A stretch of DNA of 64,000 bases, taken from positions 79,549 through 143,548 of the forward strand of contig JAJYAM010000002.1 in NCBI GenBank assembly GCA_021779535.1. Reading direction: 5' to 3'. This document shows, piece by piece, positions 1 through 9,163 of the stretch. A program made the translations under genes and the position numbers. This DNA comes from Pseudomonadota bacterium (GTDB lineage Bacteria > Pseudomonadota > Gammaproteobacteria > Steroidobacterales > Steroidobacteraceae). Position 1 is the stretch's first letter. Each line of letters begins with the position of its first letter. Under the pieces are notes generated by a model. It saw only the letters and a program-made list of their open reading frames with translations. It had not been told where the DNA came from and made no database searches.

Positions 1-51
1 TCGTGCCGGAGTCGTGGATCGCTGGGTGGCCGTCTTTTTCTTGTTCGACAT
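1..51 (-). CDS. Unidentified protein, N-terminal fragment (runs off the left edge)
   Basis: An open frame begins just after hinT on the same strand and leaves the window with 17 codons visible. The ATG at 51 is preceded by GAGGA at good ribosome-binding distance, so it is preferred over an in-frame ATG at 69, which sits two bases after the hinT stop. The visible residues begin MSNKKKTATQRSTT: basic, hydrophilic, no signal peptide. It probably shares the hinT transcript. Too little is present to name a family. Confidence 0.5.
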   Translation of the reverse strand, partial: MSNKKKTATQRSTTPAR

Positions 52-71
52 CGCCTGTTCCTCGGGCATGC

Positions 72-419
72 TTAAGGCTGCGCGACCATCCGTCCGAGCG
101 GACGACCACCGATCAGGTGCAGGTGCAGGTGGTATACCTCCTGGCCCCCGTGCGCGTTGCAATTGAAGATCAGGCGATAGCCGCTCTGCGCGACGCCGAG
201 CTGGCGGGCGAGGTCGCGCGCGACGAGCACCATGTGCCCCATCAGGCTCTGATCCTCGTCGGCGACGTCGTCGACCGTCGGGATCGGCTTGCGCGGGACG
301 ATCAAGACGTGCACCGGTGCCGCCGGCCGGATATCGTGGAACGCGATCACCTGGTCGTCGCGATACACGATCGTCGCGGGCAGCTCCCCGGCGATGATCT
401 TCTCGAATATCGTCGGCAT
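72..419 (-). CDS. hinT: HIT-family nucleotide hydrolase (HinT-like)
   Basis: A 115-residue purine nucleoside phosphoramidase of the HIT superfamily, which hydrolyses adenosine phosphoramidates such as lysyl-AMP in the cytoplasm. The sequence opens with the typical IFEKIIAGELPA segment, has FHDIRPAAPVHVLIVPRKP in the middle, and carries the HIT signature HLHLHLIGG near the C terminus, whose central histidine is the nucleophile in the family. Length matches HinT (about 115-120). It is transcribed away from holA. A GATAAT -10-like hexamer at 458-463 would give a leader of about 32 bases. Confidence 0.95.
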   Translation of the reverse strand: MPTIFEKIIAGELPATIVYRDDQVIAFHDIRPAAPVHVLIVPRKPIPTVDDVADEDQSLMGHMVLVARDLARQLGVAQSGYRLIFNCNAHGGQEVYHLHLHLIGGRPLGRMVAQP

Positions 420-420
420 C

Positions 421-620
421 AGCAGACCCCATCCTTCGAAGGAACGCTCCGGTGAAGATTATCAGGAACCGCGGCCGGCTCGTTCGACCGCAGCATTGCT
501 GCATCGCAATATCGGTGCGAGCGACGCGCGCCCGTGACTCGATCCGGATACACTTTCGGCCGTGGCGGTACCGGCGTCGATAGAGAGGGTGGCCCGCGCA
601 AGACGGGCGCAACGGACGCG
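421..620. promoter_or_regulatory. Divergent intergenic region hinT/holA
   Basis: About 200 bases between the divergent hinT and holA starts. On the minus strand GATAAT (458-463) is a plausible -10 for hinT. The 10-base palindrome CCTTCGAAGG lies at 433-442 in the hinT leader. On the plus strand GATACA-like sequence near 546-552 is a weak -10 candidate for holA. The lptE gene that usually precedes holA in gammaproteobacteria is not here. An upstream in-frame GTG at 534 would lengthen HolA by 29 residues of low-complexity sequence and is not favoured. Confidence 0.4.
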
Positions 621-1640
621 ATGCGCCTGAAGGTCGAGCAGCTGCACGCCGCGCTCGAGCGCGGACCCGCGCCCGCGTACCTCGTCTCCGGCGACGAACC
701 GCTGCTGGTCGGCGAAGCGGCCGACGCGATTCGCGCGGCGGCACGCGCCGCCGGCTTCACCGATCGGCGCGTGTTCGACGTCGATCGCACGTTCGCCTGG
801 GACGACCTGCGCGAGGAGATCCGGTCGCCGTCGCTGTTCGCCGACCGGCGGATTTTCGAACTGCGTATTCCCAGCGGCAAGCCCGACAAGGGTGCGGCGT
901 TGATCGCCGAGATCGCGGCCCGACCGCCGCCGGACCTCGTGCTCCTCCTGGTGAGCGGCAAGCTCGACCGCAAGACGACCGACGCCGCGTGGGTCCGCGG
1001 GATCGCCGAGCACGGCGTCTGGGTCACCGTCTGGCCGGTGCGCGTCGACGAGTTGCCGAACTGGCTGCGCGGGCGCGCGCGGCGGCTCGGCCACGATCTC
1101 GATGCCGAGGCGGCGCGGTTGATCGCCGACCGCGTCGAAGGCAACTTGCTCGCGGCCAAGCAGGAACTGGAGAATCTGGTGTTGCTCGCGAACGGCGAGC
1201 GCATCGATCTCGAGCTCGCGAAACGGGTGGTCGCCGACAGCGCCCGCTACGACGTGTTCCAGCTCGCCGCATCCGCGGCCGACGGCGACGCCGCTCGCGC
1301 GCTGCGCATCCTCGACGGGTTGCGCAGCGAAGGTCGAGAGCCCGCGCTCGTTCTGTGGGCGCTGGTCCGCGAACTGCGCGGCTTGTGGCAGGCGCGCCAT
1401 CGGCGCCGCCAGCGCGCGCCCGAGCGCGGCGGCTGGAGCCAGGCGGCGACACCGTCCGAGCGTGCGCTCGCGAGGCTCGACGCGCTGCCGCTGCCCGCGT
1501 TGCTCGCCGCCGCGGCGCGCGCGGACCGGGTCGTGAAAGGGGTCTCGCCGGGAGACCCGTGGACCGAGCTCGCGGGGCTCGCCGCAACGCTCGCCGGCGC
1601 TTTGCAACCGCAGCGCGTTTCAGGCAGGGTAGCCGGATGA
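621..1640 (+). CDS. holA: DNA polymerase III delta subunit
   Basis: HolA, 339 residues, the clamp-loader subunit that opens the beta clamp. The N-terminal domain has the expected YLVSGDEPLLVGEAADAI segment, followed by the central helical lid (RLIADRVEGNLLAAKQELENL) and the C-terminal collar domain. The ATG at 621 is chosen because MRLKVEQLHAAL matches the family start; the frame stays open upstream to a GTG at 534 but that extension does not look conserved. It leads a tight unit: its TGA overlaps the nadD ATG, and nadD, rsfS and rlmH follow as in many gammaproteobacteria. Confidence 0.95.
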   Translation: MRLKVEQLHAALERGPAPAYLVSGDEPLLVGEAADAIRAAARAAGFTDRRVFDVDRTFAWDDLREEIRSPSLFADRRIFELRIPSGKPDKGAALIAEIAARPPPDLVLLLVSGKLDRKTTDAAWVRGIAEHGVWVTVWPVRVDELPNWLRGRARRLGHDLDAEAARLIADRVEGNLLAAKQELENLVLLANGERIDLELAKRVVADSARYDVFQLAASAADGDAARALRILDGLRSEGREPALVLWALVRELRGLWQARHRRRQRAPERGGWSQAATPSERALARLDALPLPALLAAAARADRVVKGVSPGDPWTELAGLAATLAGALQPQRVSGRVAG

Positions 1641-2287
1641 ATCCGATGGGCATCTTCGGCGGGACGTTCGACCCGATCCACTACGCGCACCTGCGCACCG
1701 CCTTCGAGCTACAGCAAGCGCTGCGACTGCGCGAGATCCGCTTCGTGCCGGCCGGCAATCCGCCGCACCGGGAACGGCCGCTCGCGGAGCCGGCGCTGCG
1801 CTTGCGCATGGTCGAAGCCGCGATCGCGGGCCAGCCGGGCTTCGTCGTCGACGATCGCGAGATTCGCAAGACCGGACCCTCGTACTCGGTCGAGACCCTC
1901 GCCGAGCTGCATCACGAAAATCCCGATCGAAGCCTGTGCATGATCGTCGGAATGGACGCGTTCCTCAGCCTGCCGAAGTGGTATCAGTGGCGCGAGCTCC
2001 TGCAGCTCGCGCATCTGGTGGTCGCGCACCGGCCGGGATGGCGCGCACCGGGGATGGGTCCGCTCGGCGAACTGCTCGTCGACCACGGGACCGGGCGTAT
2101 CGGCGATCTGCACGAATCGCGCGCGGGCTGCATCGTCGTGCACGCCGTCACGCAGCTCGAGATCTCCTCGACCGACGTGCGCCAGTCGATCGCGATGGGG
2201 CGCGATCCGCGCTATTTGATGCCGGATGCCGTGCGGCAGCTGATCATCGAGGCGAACTGTTACACCAAAGCACGAGTCAACCAGTGA
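1637..2287 (+). CDS. nadD: Nicotinate-nucleotide adenylyltransferase
   Basis: NadD, 216 residues, transfers AMP from ATP to nicotinate mononucleotide to give deamido-NAD. The nucleotidyltransferase signature GGTFDPIHYAHL is at residues 8-19 and the C-terminal ISSTDVRQSIAMG segment is the conserved (S/T)xTxxR motif. The start overlaps the holA stop (ATGA at 1637) and its own stop overlaps the rsfS GTG, so translational coupling is likely. The product of the kynurenine genes at 51-54 kb would feed the same NAD pathway through quinolinate. Confidence 0.96.
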   Translation: MNPMGIFGGTFDPIHYAHLRTAFELQQALRLREIRFVPAGNPPHRERPLAEPALRLRMVEAAIAGQPGFVVDDREIRKTGPSYSVETLAELHHENPDRSLCMIVGMDAFLSLPKWYQWRELLQLAHLVVAHRPGWRAPGMGPLGELLVDHGTGRIGDLHESRAGCIVVHAVTQLEISSTDVRQSIAMGRDPRYLMPDAVRQLIIEANCYTKARVNQ

Positions 2288-2727
2288 GCGTGAAGACGAA
2301 GACACCGGCCGCGAAGAAGCGGCCTGCGAAGAAGAAGACCGCGGCGCCGCGGCGCCGTGGCGCCGCGAAGCCTGCTCCCGCGAAACCGACGCTCGAGGCG
2401 GTCATCCGCGACGCGCTGGCCGACATGAAAGCGCAGTCGGTCACGGAGCTCGACGTGCGCGGCGCCACCGACATCGCCGATCGAATGGTGATCGCGAGCG
2501 GAACCTCCGACCGGCACGTGCGCTCGATCGCCGAGCGCGTCGTCGCGAAGGCGAAGGAGGCCGGCTTCCGGCCGCACGGCGTCGAGGGGCTGCGCGACGG
2601 CGAATGGGTCCTGATCGACTTGAGCGACACGATCGTGCACCTGATGTTGCCGCGTGTCCGCGAGTTCTACGGCCTGGAGAAGCTGTGGGACCTCAAGTCG
2701 ACCCGACGCCCGGGCGGTCACGGCTGA
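2284..2727 (+). CDS. rsfS: Ribosome silencing factor RsfS with a basic N-terminal extension
   Basis: RsfS (Iojap family) binds uL14 and blocks subunit joining when nutrients are short. The conserved domain runs from about residue 37 to the end: LDVRGATDIADRMVIASGTS, HGVEGLRDGEWVLIDL and REFYGLEKLWDL. The start is a GTG overlapping the nadD stop. The protein is 147 residues, against roughly 105 in E. coli, because of a 36-residue extension rich in Lys, Ala, Pro and Arg (KTPAAKKRPAKKKTAAPRRR) that resembles histone H1 or AlgP tails. No internal ATG with a ribosome-binding site lies near the domain boundary, so the extension is probably translated. Confidence 0.93.
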   Translation: MSVKTKTPAAKKRPAKKKTAAPRRRGAAKPAPAKPTLEAVIRDALADMKAQSVTELDVRGATDIADRMVIASGTSDRHVRSIAERVVAKAKEAGFRPHGVEGLRDGEWVLIDLSDTIVHLMLPRVREFYGLEKLWDLKSTRRPGGHG

Positions 2728-2749
2728 CCGGCCGCGAGCGCCGCCGCGC

Positions 2750-3220
2750 ATGAGGTGCCGGCTCATCGCCGCGGGCACGCGCCTGCCGGAGTGGGTCGGC
2801 GCCGGGTTTCGCGACTACCAGCGGCGGCTGCGCCGCCCGCTCGCCCTCGAACTCGTCGAGATTCCGCTCGCTCCGCGGCGCGACGGCGAGGCGCCAACGG
2901 CGGCGGTCGCCCGCGAGGGTGCCGCGATGCTCGCGGCCTTGCGCGCGGGGGACTACGTCGTCGCGATGGACGTCGCGGGGACCGCGTTCGGCACCGCGAC
3001 GCTCGCCGAGTGGCTCGCGCGGCGGCTGCAGGCCGGCCGGCCGCTCGCGGTGCTGATCGGCGGCCCCGACGGATTGGCGCCGGCGTGCCTCGACCGCGCC
3101 GAGTTCCGCTGGTCGCTGTCGCCGCTCACCTTCCCGCACGGCCTGGTGCGGGTGCTGGTGGCCGAACAGATCTACCGCGCGGCGAGCATCCTCGCGGGCC
3201 ATCCTTACCACCGGGCCTGA
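2750..3220 (+). CDS. rlmH: 23S rRNA pseudouridine-1915 N3-methyltransferase
   Basis: RlmH, 156 residues, a SPOUT-fold enzyme that methylates pseudouridine 1915 in helix 69 of 23S rRNA on assembled 70S ribosomes. The trefoil-knot motifs LIGGPDGLAP and SLSPLTFPHGLVRVLVAEQIYRA are present, and the C terminus ends HPYHRA as in the family. ATG at 2750 gives the usual length. It follows rsfS after 22 bases, the normal rsfS-rlmH pairing. Confidence 0.96.
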   Translation: MRCRLIAAGTRLPEWVGAGFRDYQRRLRRPLALELVEIPLAPRRDGEAPTAAVAREGAAMLAALRAGDYVVAMDVAGTAFGTATLAEWLARRLQAGRPLAVLIGGPDGLAPACLDRAEFRWSLSPLTFPHGLVRVLVAEQIYRAASILAGHPYHRA

Positions 3221-3250
3221 GCGCCGTCGCGGGCGCGGGTCCGTTTCGGC

Positions 3251-3256
3251 TATCCT
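3251..3256 (+). promoter_or_regulatory. -10-like element of maf (predicted leaderless start)
   Basis: TATCCT ends eight bases before the maf ATG at 3264, and no Shine-Dalgarno lies between. A transcript from this element would start at or one base before the ATG. No good -35 is visible. It separates maf and its followers from the holA-rlmH unit. Confidence 0.45.
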
Positions 3257-3263
3257 GCTCGCG

Positions 3264-3848
3264 ATGCCCGCGGAATTCATCTACCTGGCCTCGGCTTCGC
3301 CGCGGCGGCGCGAACTGCTCGCGCAGATCGGCGTGCCCTTCCGCGCGGTCGAGGCGGACGTCGATGAATCGCCGCGCTCCGGGGAGCCGCCGGAGGGGTA
3401 CGTGCGCCGGCTCGCCGAGCAGAAGGCCGAAGCCGTCTGGGCGCGAACCGGCGACGCGCCGGTGCTCGGGGCCGACACGACCGTCGAAATCGATGACCGG
3501 ATCCTCGGCAAACCCATCGACGAACCCGACGGCGTCGCGATGCTCGAACTGCTCTCCGGCCGGACGCACCGCGTGTTCACCGCGGTCGTGCTGCGCTCGA
3601 ACGAGGGCGCGCGCGCGCAGCTCAGCCGTAGCGAAGTCTCCTTCCGGTCGATCGACGAGGCCGAGCGCCACTCGTACTGGCGGACCGGCGAGCCGCGCGG
3701 CAAGGCGGGCGGCTACGCGATCCAGGGTTACGCGGCGGTATTCGTCAGCGACTTGAAGGGGAGCTATTCGGGCGTGGTCGGGCTGCCGCTGTTCGAAACC
3801 GCCGCGTTGCTGAGCACGGCCGGCGTACCTCGGTGGCGTCCGCGATGA
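3264..3848 (+). CDS. maf: Maf-family nucleoside triphosphate pyrophosphatase
   Basis: A 194-residue Maf protein of the YhdE type, which hydrolyses dTTP, UTP and some modified pyrimidine nucleotides to monophosphates. Family landmarks are LASASPRRRELLAQIGVPF at the N terminus, GADTTVEIDDRILGKP in the middle and GKAGGYAIQGYAAVFV near the C terminus, which contain the catalytic Asp and Lys residues. Its TGA overlaps the rng ATG. The order maf-rng-yhdP-(nit)-tldD is that of E. coli and Pseudomonas downstream of mreBCD, but mreBCD are absent here. Confidence 0.95.
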   Translation: MPAEFIYLASASPRRRELLAQIGVPFRAVEADVDESPRSGEPPEGYVRRLAEQKAEAVWARTGDAPVLGADTTVEIDDRILGKPIDEPDGVAMLELLSGRTHRVFTAVVLRSNEGARAQLSRSEVSFRSIDEAERHSYWRTGEPRGKAGGYAIQGYAAVFVSDLKGSYSGVVGLPLFETAALLSTAGVPRWRPR

Positions 3849-5314
3849 GCGTGGAGATCCTGATCAACGCGAATTCGCACGAGGCGCGCGCCGCGGTCGT
3901 CGAGGGCGGCGTGCTGCAAGAACTGTTCCTCGAGCGCGCGAGCCGCCGTGGGTTCATCAGCAACATCTACAAGGGACGCGTCTCCCGGGTCCTGCCCGGC
4001 ATGCAGGCCGCGTTCGTCGATATCGGCCTGGAGCGGACCGCGTTCCTGCACGCGTCGGATATCCTCGACCCACGCCACACCGACATCGGCATCGAGCCGT
4101 CGCGGCCGGAGGGGATCCGCTCGCTGCTCGCCGAGGGCGACGAGATCCTGGTGCAGGTCGTCAAGGACCCGCTCGGCACCAAGGGAGCCCGGCTCACCAC
4201 CTTCATCACGCTGCCGTCGCGGTATCTCGTGTACATGCCTCAGGGGCACGGTGTCGGCGTCTCGGCGCGGATCGAGGACGAGGCGGAGCGCGAACGGTTG
4301 CGGAGCGCGGTGCAAGGCCTGGTGGAGCCGGACGACGACGGAGGATTCATCGTGCGCACGGCCGCGGAGGATGCCGCGGCCGAGGCGGTGTGCCGGGACA
4401 TGATCTATCTGCGCAAGCTCTGGGAGGTCGTGCGTCACAAGGGCCTGCGCACCCCCGCGGGGAGCTTGGTGCACGCCGATCTGCCGCTGCACTTGCGCAT
4501 CCTCCGGGATCTCCTGCGACCGGACGTCGCGCGCGTGTCGATCGACCAGGGCACCGCGTATCGCGAGATGCAGGAGTTCGCCGAGACGTTCATGCCGGAA
4601 GCCTCGGCGCGGATCGAGTTGTACGCGGCGCCGCGGCCGGTGTTCGACCTGCACCACGTCGAGGAGGAGATCCAGAAGGCGCTCGACCGCAAGGTGCCGC
4701 TGCAATCCGGCGGCTACCTGATCATCGACCAGACGGAGGCGATGACGACGATCGACGTCAACACCGGCGCGTTCGTCGGGCACCGCAACCTCGAGGAGAC
4801 GATCTTCCGGACGAACCTGGAGGCCGCGGTCGCGATCGCCCGACAGATGCGCTTGCGCAACCTCGGGGGCATCATCATCATCGACTTCATCGACATGGAG
4901 GAGGCGGAGCATCGCCGGCAGGTGATCCAGGCGCTCGAGCGCGCACTCGCGACCGACCACGTGAAGACCAGCATCTCGTCGGTGTCGCCGCTGGGACTCG
5001 TCGAAATGACCCGCAAGCGCACTCGCGAGAGCCTGGAACATTTGCTGTGCCAGGCGTGTCCCACGTGCGAGGGACGCGGGTTCGTGAAGACGGCCGAGAC
5101 GGTGTGCTACGAGATATTTCGTGAAATCCTCCGCCAATCGCGTCAATTCGAGTGTCAGGAGCTCATGGTCCTCGCACATCAGGACGTGATCGAGCGGCTG
5201 CTCGACGAGGAATCCGCCGCCCTCGGGGAGACCGAGATCGCGGTCGGCAAACCCATCCGCCTGCAGACGGAAGCCCTCTACGCGGTCGACCAGTACGACG
5301 TCGTCCTGATGTAA
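3845..5314 (+). CDS. rng: Ribonuclease G
   Basis: RNase G (CafA), 489 residues, a single-strand endoribonuclease that matures the 5' end of 16S rRNA and decays some mRNAs. It has the N-terminal S1-like RNA-binding region (GFISNIYKGRVSRVLPGMQAAFVD), the catalytic DNase I-like core with MTTIDVNTGAFVGHRNLEET and IIIIDFIDM, and the zinc-link CPTC pair (QACPTCEGRG). The long C-terminal scaffold of RNase E is missing, which fits RNase G. ATG 3845 overlaps the maf stop, and yhdP begins at the base after the rng TAA. Confidence 0.96.
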   Translation: MSVEILINANSHEARAAVVEGGVLQELFLERASRRGFISNIYKGRVSRVLPGMQAAFVDIGLERTAFLHASDILDPRHTDIGIEPSRPEGIRSLLAEGDEILVQVVKDPLGTKGARLTTFITLPSRYLVYMPQGHGVGVSARIEDEAERERLRSAVQGLVEPDDDGGFIVRTAAEDAAAEAVCRDMIYLRKLWEVVRHKGLRTPAGSLVHADLPLHLRILRDLLRPDVARVSIDQGTAYREMQEFAETFMPEASARIELYAAPRPVFDLHHVEEEIQKALDRKVPLQSGGYLIIDQTEAMTTIDVNTGAFVGHRNLEETIFRTNLEAAVAIARQMRLRNLGGIIIIDFIDMEEAEHRRQVIQALERALATDHVKTSISSVSPLGLVEMTRKRTRESLEHLLCQACPTCEGRGFVKTAETVCYEIFREILRQSRQFECQELMVLAHQDVIERLLDEESAALGETEIAVGKPIRLQTEALYAVDQYDVVLM

Positions 5315-8300
5315 ATGCTGTTGCGGCGGCTTGCGAAGATCCTCGGCATCGGCGCGGCGATCGCGATCTCGCTGCTGCTCGCGGCGATGCTCGCGACGAA
5401 GATCGCGATCGACCGGGTGCCGCGATACCAGGGCGAGATCCGCGCCTGGGTCTACCGGCAGACCGGCTTGCACGTGCGCTTCAGCCGCGTCTCTCCGGCG
5501 CTGCGTTGGTACGGCCCGGAACTCTCGTTCCGGGATCTCGAACTGCGCTCCGCGGACGATCGGCGGGTGCTCGCGAAGGCGGCCCGCGGCCGCATCGGAA
5601 TCGACGTCTGGCGGGTGCTGACCAGCGGCCGATTGTTCACGCCGCGGATCGGCCTCGATTCCCCGACCATCGTGATCGCGCGCACCGGGCCGGCGCGGTT
5701 CTCGCTGGCGGCCGGGATCGGCGTGCACGACGCGCGCTCGACGGCGGCGGCGTTTCGTCCGAGCGATCTGCCTCCGGGGATTCTGTCGATCCGCAACGGC
5801 CGGTTGACCGTGACCGGCTGGAACCGCCGCCTGCCGCAGCTGATCCTCGACCACGTCGATTTCTTCGCGCGGCGCGACGGGGGCACCGTGCAGGTGAGCC
5901 TCGACGCGCGCTTGCCGGCGGAACTCGGCGGCGAGCTGCGCTTCGGCGGGTTCGCCGACGGCCTCGGCGCGTCCGACGCGCCGCGCTGGCATGCGACGTT
6001 CGCGACCCGCGGCGTGTCGTTCGCGGGGTGGCGGCGGTTGCTGCCCGACACGCTCGGCCATCTCCGATCCGGAAGCGGCGCCTTCCGACTCGTCGCGACC
6101 GGCGCCGGCCGCGACCTGTCGCACGCCAGTTTCGACTTCTCCGCGACCCGGGTCGTCGCGCGCGCGAGCGGGGGAACGCTCGCGCGATTCGACCGAATCG
6201 CCGGCCACTTGCAACTGACGCACGCGGGGGATCGGTGGACGCTCGCCGGCCGGCGGGTGCAGGCGCAACGCGATGGCCGTACCGATCCCCCGTCGCGATT
6301 CGACGTGAGCTGGCGGGGGATCCGCGGCGGTGGTCTCGATTTGCGCGCGCAAGCGAGTTATCTGCGCGCCGACAACCTGTTGCCGCTGGCCGCGCTGCTG
6401 CCGCCGAACTCCACGCGGGCGCGGTTGATCGCGCTGGCGCCAACCGGGGAATGGCGCGACGCGAGCCTGGCGCTCGAGCGGGCGAATTCGACGGCGCCCT
6501 GGCGGTTTCAGGTGCGCGCCCGTTTCCAAGACGCCGGTTTCGCGGCATCCGGACGATCCCCGGGGGTCCACGGGCTGAGCGGCGCCTTGGCCGGCGACCA
6601 GAACGCCGGTCACGTCGCGTTCGCGTCGCGTTCGTTGATCGTCGACTGGCCCGCACAATGGCCGCGACCGATCGGTTTCGACGCGCTCGATGGAACCGTC
6701 TTCTGGAGCCGCACGCCGACGGGACTGCTGATCGCGACGCCGCACCTGGAGCTCGACGACGCCGACGGCCAGCTTGCGGTCGTCGCCGCGGTCCGGTTGC
6801 CCGGCGCCGGCCACTCGCCGAGGCTCGACCTCGTCGCCAGGCTGCGCAATGGCCGGCTCGCCGACGCGTCCCTGTACCTACCCCGAGCGACCCTGCATCC
6901 GAAGGCGCTCGCGTGGCTCGATCAAGCGTTCCTCGGCGGAGCCGTGCCGTCGGGCGAGGTCGTCCTGCGCGGACCGCTTCGACACTTTCCGTTCCGCGAC
7001 GGCAGTGGCGTGTTCCTCGCGCACCTGCAGGTCGACGGGGCGACGGTGCGATTCGCGCGCGGCTGGCCGGCGATGCGGGAGGCGGCCGCGGACGTTCGGT
7101 TCCTCGATCAAGGTCTCACGATTCGCGTCGGACACGCGACGATCGACCGCTTGCCGATCTCCGCCGCGCGGGTGAGGATCGCGGATTTTCGCGATGCGGT
7201 GCTGACCGCGCGCGCCGAGACCTCGAGTGATGCCGCGACGGCGTTGCGATTCCTGCGCGACAGCCCGATCAACGCGATCGCGCACGGGGCCTTCGCCGGC
7301 TGGCACGCGACCGGGACGATCGGCGCCCGCGTGCACCTGATGTTTCCGTTCAAGGATTTCGTGCACCGCCGCGTCGTCGTGAACGCCCGGCTCCGGGGGG
7401 TCACGATCGGCCGACGGGAGGTGCCGTTCGTCGCGAGCGATCTCGGCGGGCGCTTCACCGTGAACCAAACGAGGATCGTCGCGGCCGACGTCGCGGGCCG
7501 CTTGCTCGGCGGACCTTTGAAGATCGGCGTGCGGCCGGCGCGTGCGCGGGCGAGCGGCACCCGGCTCGAATTCGACGGCGTCGCGCACGGCGCGGCGGTC
7601 GCGACCGCGATCGGCCTGCCGCCGGCGGGCCGACTCGACGGAGCGACCGCCTGGAATGCGCGGCTCACGATCCTCGACGCGCCGGCGCGCGAACGCCGCT
7701 TGCGGCTCTCGTCCGATCTCGACGGGCTCGGGGTCGAGCTGCCGGCGCCGCTCGACAAGCCCGCGGACCGCCGGATGCCGCTCTCGGTCGAAGTCCAGTG
7801 GCCGCGTGCATCGGTGCCCCGGATCGATTTTGCGCTCGGCACGATCGCCCGAGGCGCGCTCGAGTGGCAGGCGAGCGGCGCCGGCGCACGCTTCGCGCGC
7901 GCCGCGATCGGATTCGGCGGCGCGGTTCCGCGGTTTGGCCCGGACGAGGTGCTCGATCTGCGGGGCCGCATCGCCCGCCTCGATCTGCGTGGCTGGAGCC
8001 GCTTCCTGCCGAAGGGCCAGCACGGCGCCGCGCTGGCGCACGTGCCCGTCGGCGCACAGTTGCGGATCGGCGAGGCGGACTACGCGGCGCTCGGGATCCG
8101 TGACCTCGACTTCGGTCTTGCGGCGACCGGCGGCGGCTGGCGCGTCACGTTCGGTGGTCCGAATACGGACGGTACCCTGCGAGTTCCGGCCGGGGGCGCG
8201 CGTACCTCGCCCTGGGACTTCGACTTCTCGAAGATCGACGTGATCGAGCCGACGACGGGCTCCCGATCGCCGGGCTCGCACGCCACGGCCGGCGCGCCGC

Positions 8301-9163
8301 ACGTCGATCCGTCGCACCTGCCGGCCGCGCGGATCCGCATCGGTCGATTGACCTGGGCCGGACGCCAGCTCGGCGCGGTGCATGCGCGCATTTCCGCGGT
8401 CGCCGACGGGTTGGTCCTCGACGACATGACGTTCGCCGGCCGCAGCTTCGCCGCCCATCTGCGCGGCGACTGGCGCGGGGCCGGCACCGGCCGGGGTCAA
8501 CTCGCCGGCGCACTGACGAGCGGCAACGTCGAGGAGACGATGGCCGACCTCGGCTACGCGCGCGTGATCGCCGGCAAGACCGGTCGGGTCGACTTCGATC
8601 TGCGCTGGACCGGCGTGCCGACGGTGGACGCGTTTCGAGAGGCCGACGGCCGGGTGAAGGTCGCGCTCGTGCACGGTCAGATCTTCGGCATCAAGCCCGG
8701 CGCGGGACGGGTGCTCGGCCTCGCGAGCATCGCGGCGCTGCCGCGGCGGCTCGCGCTCGACTTCAGCGACGTCACCGACAAGGGACTCGCGTTCGACCGC
8801 GTGGACGGTACGTTCACCTTGCGCGGGGGCAACGCCTACACCAACGACGTGCTGCTCAAAGGCCCCGCGGCGCAGATCGGCGTGATCGGCCGAATCGGCT
8901 TGAAGGCGCAGGACTACGATCAAATCGCGATCGTCACCAACCGGATCGGCAGCACGCTGCCGCTCGCGGGCGCGCTCGCCGGCGGACCGGTCGTCGGCGC
9001 CGCGGTGCTGCTGTTCACGGAAGTGTTCAAGCAGCCGCTCCAGGGTCTGGAGAGGGGTTATTATCGGATCAGCGGCAGTTGGACCAATCCGAAGGTGGCA
9101 AGCATCGATCACGCGGCGGCCGCCGCCGCGATCGCAAAGGCCGGCGCGAAGGACGGGAAATAG
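5315..9163 (+). CDS. yhdP: YhdP family AsmA-like envelope protein
   Basis: A 1282-residue AsmA-superfamily protein. A single N-terminal membrane anchor (ILGIGAAIAISLLLAAML, about residues 9-26) is followed by a very long periplasmic beta-rich part typical of lipid-bridge proteins. In E. coli YhdP, with TamB and YdbH, carries phospholipids from inner to outer membrane. The C-terminal part (GKTGRVDFDLRWTG, FTLRGGNAYTNDVLLKGPAA) matches the DUF3971/AsmA_2 region. The start abuts the rng stop, and nit begins directly after its TAG. Confidence 0.93.
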   Translation: MLLRRLAKILGIGAAIAISLLLAAMLATKIAIDRVPRYQGEIRAWVYRQTGLHVRFSRVSPALRWYGPELSFRDLELRSADDRRVLAKAARGRIGIDVWRVLTSGRLFTPRIGLDSPTIVIARTGPARFSLAAGIGVHDARSTAAAFRPSDLPPGILSIRNGRLTVTGWNRRLPQLILDHVDFFARRDGGTVQVSLDARLPAELGGELRFGGFADGLGASDAPRWHATFATRGVSFAGWRRLLPDTLGHLRSGSGAFRLVATGAGRDLSHASFDFSATRVVARASGGTLARFDRIAGHLQLTHAGDRWTLAGRRVQAQRDGRTDPPSRFDVSWRGIRGGGLDLRAQASYLRADNLLPLAALLPPNSTRARLIALAPTGEWRDASLALERANSTAPWRFQVRARFQDAGFAASGRSPGVHGLSGALAGDQNAGHVAFASRSLIVDWPAQWPRPIGFDALDGTVFWSRTPTGLLIATPHLELDDADGQLAVVAAVRLPGAGHSPRLDLVARLRNGRLADASLYLPRATLHPKALAWLDQAFLGGAVPSGEVVLRGPLRHFPFRDGSGVFLAHLQVDGATVRFARGWPAMREAAADVRFLDQGLTIRVGHATIDRLPISAARVRIADFRDAVLTARAETSSDAATALRFLRDSPINAIAHGAFAGWHATGTIGARVHLMFPFKDFVHRRVVVNARLRGVTIGRREVPFVASDLGGRFTVNQTRIVAADVAGRLLGGPLKIGVRPARARASGTRLEFDGVAHGAAVATAIGLPPAGRLDGATAWNARLTILDAPARERRLRLSSDLDGLGVELPAPLDKPADRRMPLSVEVQWPRASVPRIDFALGTIARGALEWQASGAGARFARAAIGFGGAVPRFGPDEVLDLRGRIARLDLRGWSRFLPKGQHGAALAHVPVGAQLRIGEADYAALGIRDLDFGLAATGGGWRVTFGGPNTDGTLRVPAGGARTSPWDFDFSKIDVIEPTTGSRSPGSHATAGAPHVDPSHLPAARIRIGRLTWAGRQLGAVHARISAVADGLVLDDMTFAGRSFAAHLRGDWRGAGTGRGQLAGALTSGNVEETMADLGYARVIAGKTGRVDFDLRWTGVPTVDAFREADGRVKVALVHGQIFGIKPGAGRVLGLASIAALPRRLALDFSDVTDKGLAFDRVDGTFTLRGGNAYTNDVLLKGPAAQIGVIGRIGLKAQDYDQIAIVTNRIGSTLPLAGALAGGPVVGAAVLLFTEVFKQPLQGLERGYYRISGSWTNPKVASIDHAAAAAAIAKAGAKDGK

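Noticed and set aside
534-620. 29-residue N-terminal extension of HolA from GTG 534
   Set aside because: Gly/Arg-rich, no ribosome-binding site, not like family N termini.
3764-6814. A 1016-residue open frame on the minus strand across rng and yhdP
   Set aside because: It is a shadow of the real plus-strand genes: composition is Arg/Gln/His/Asp-rich without domains, typical of antisense frames in GC-rich DNA.
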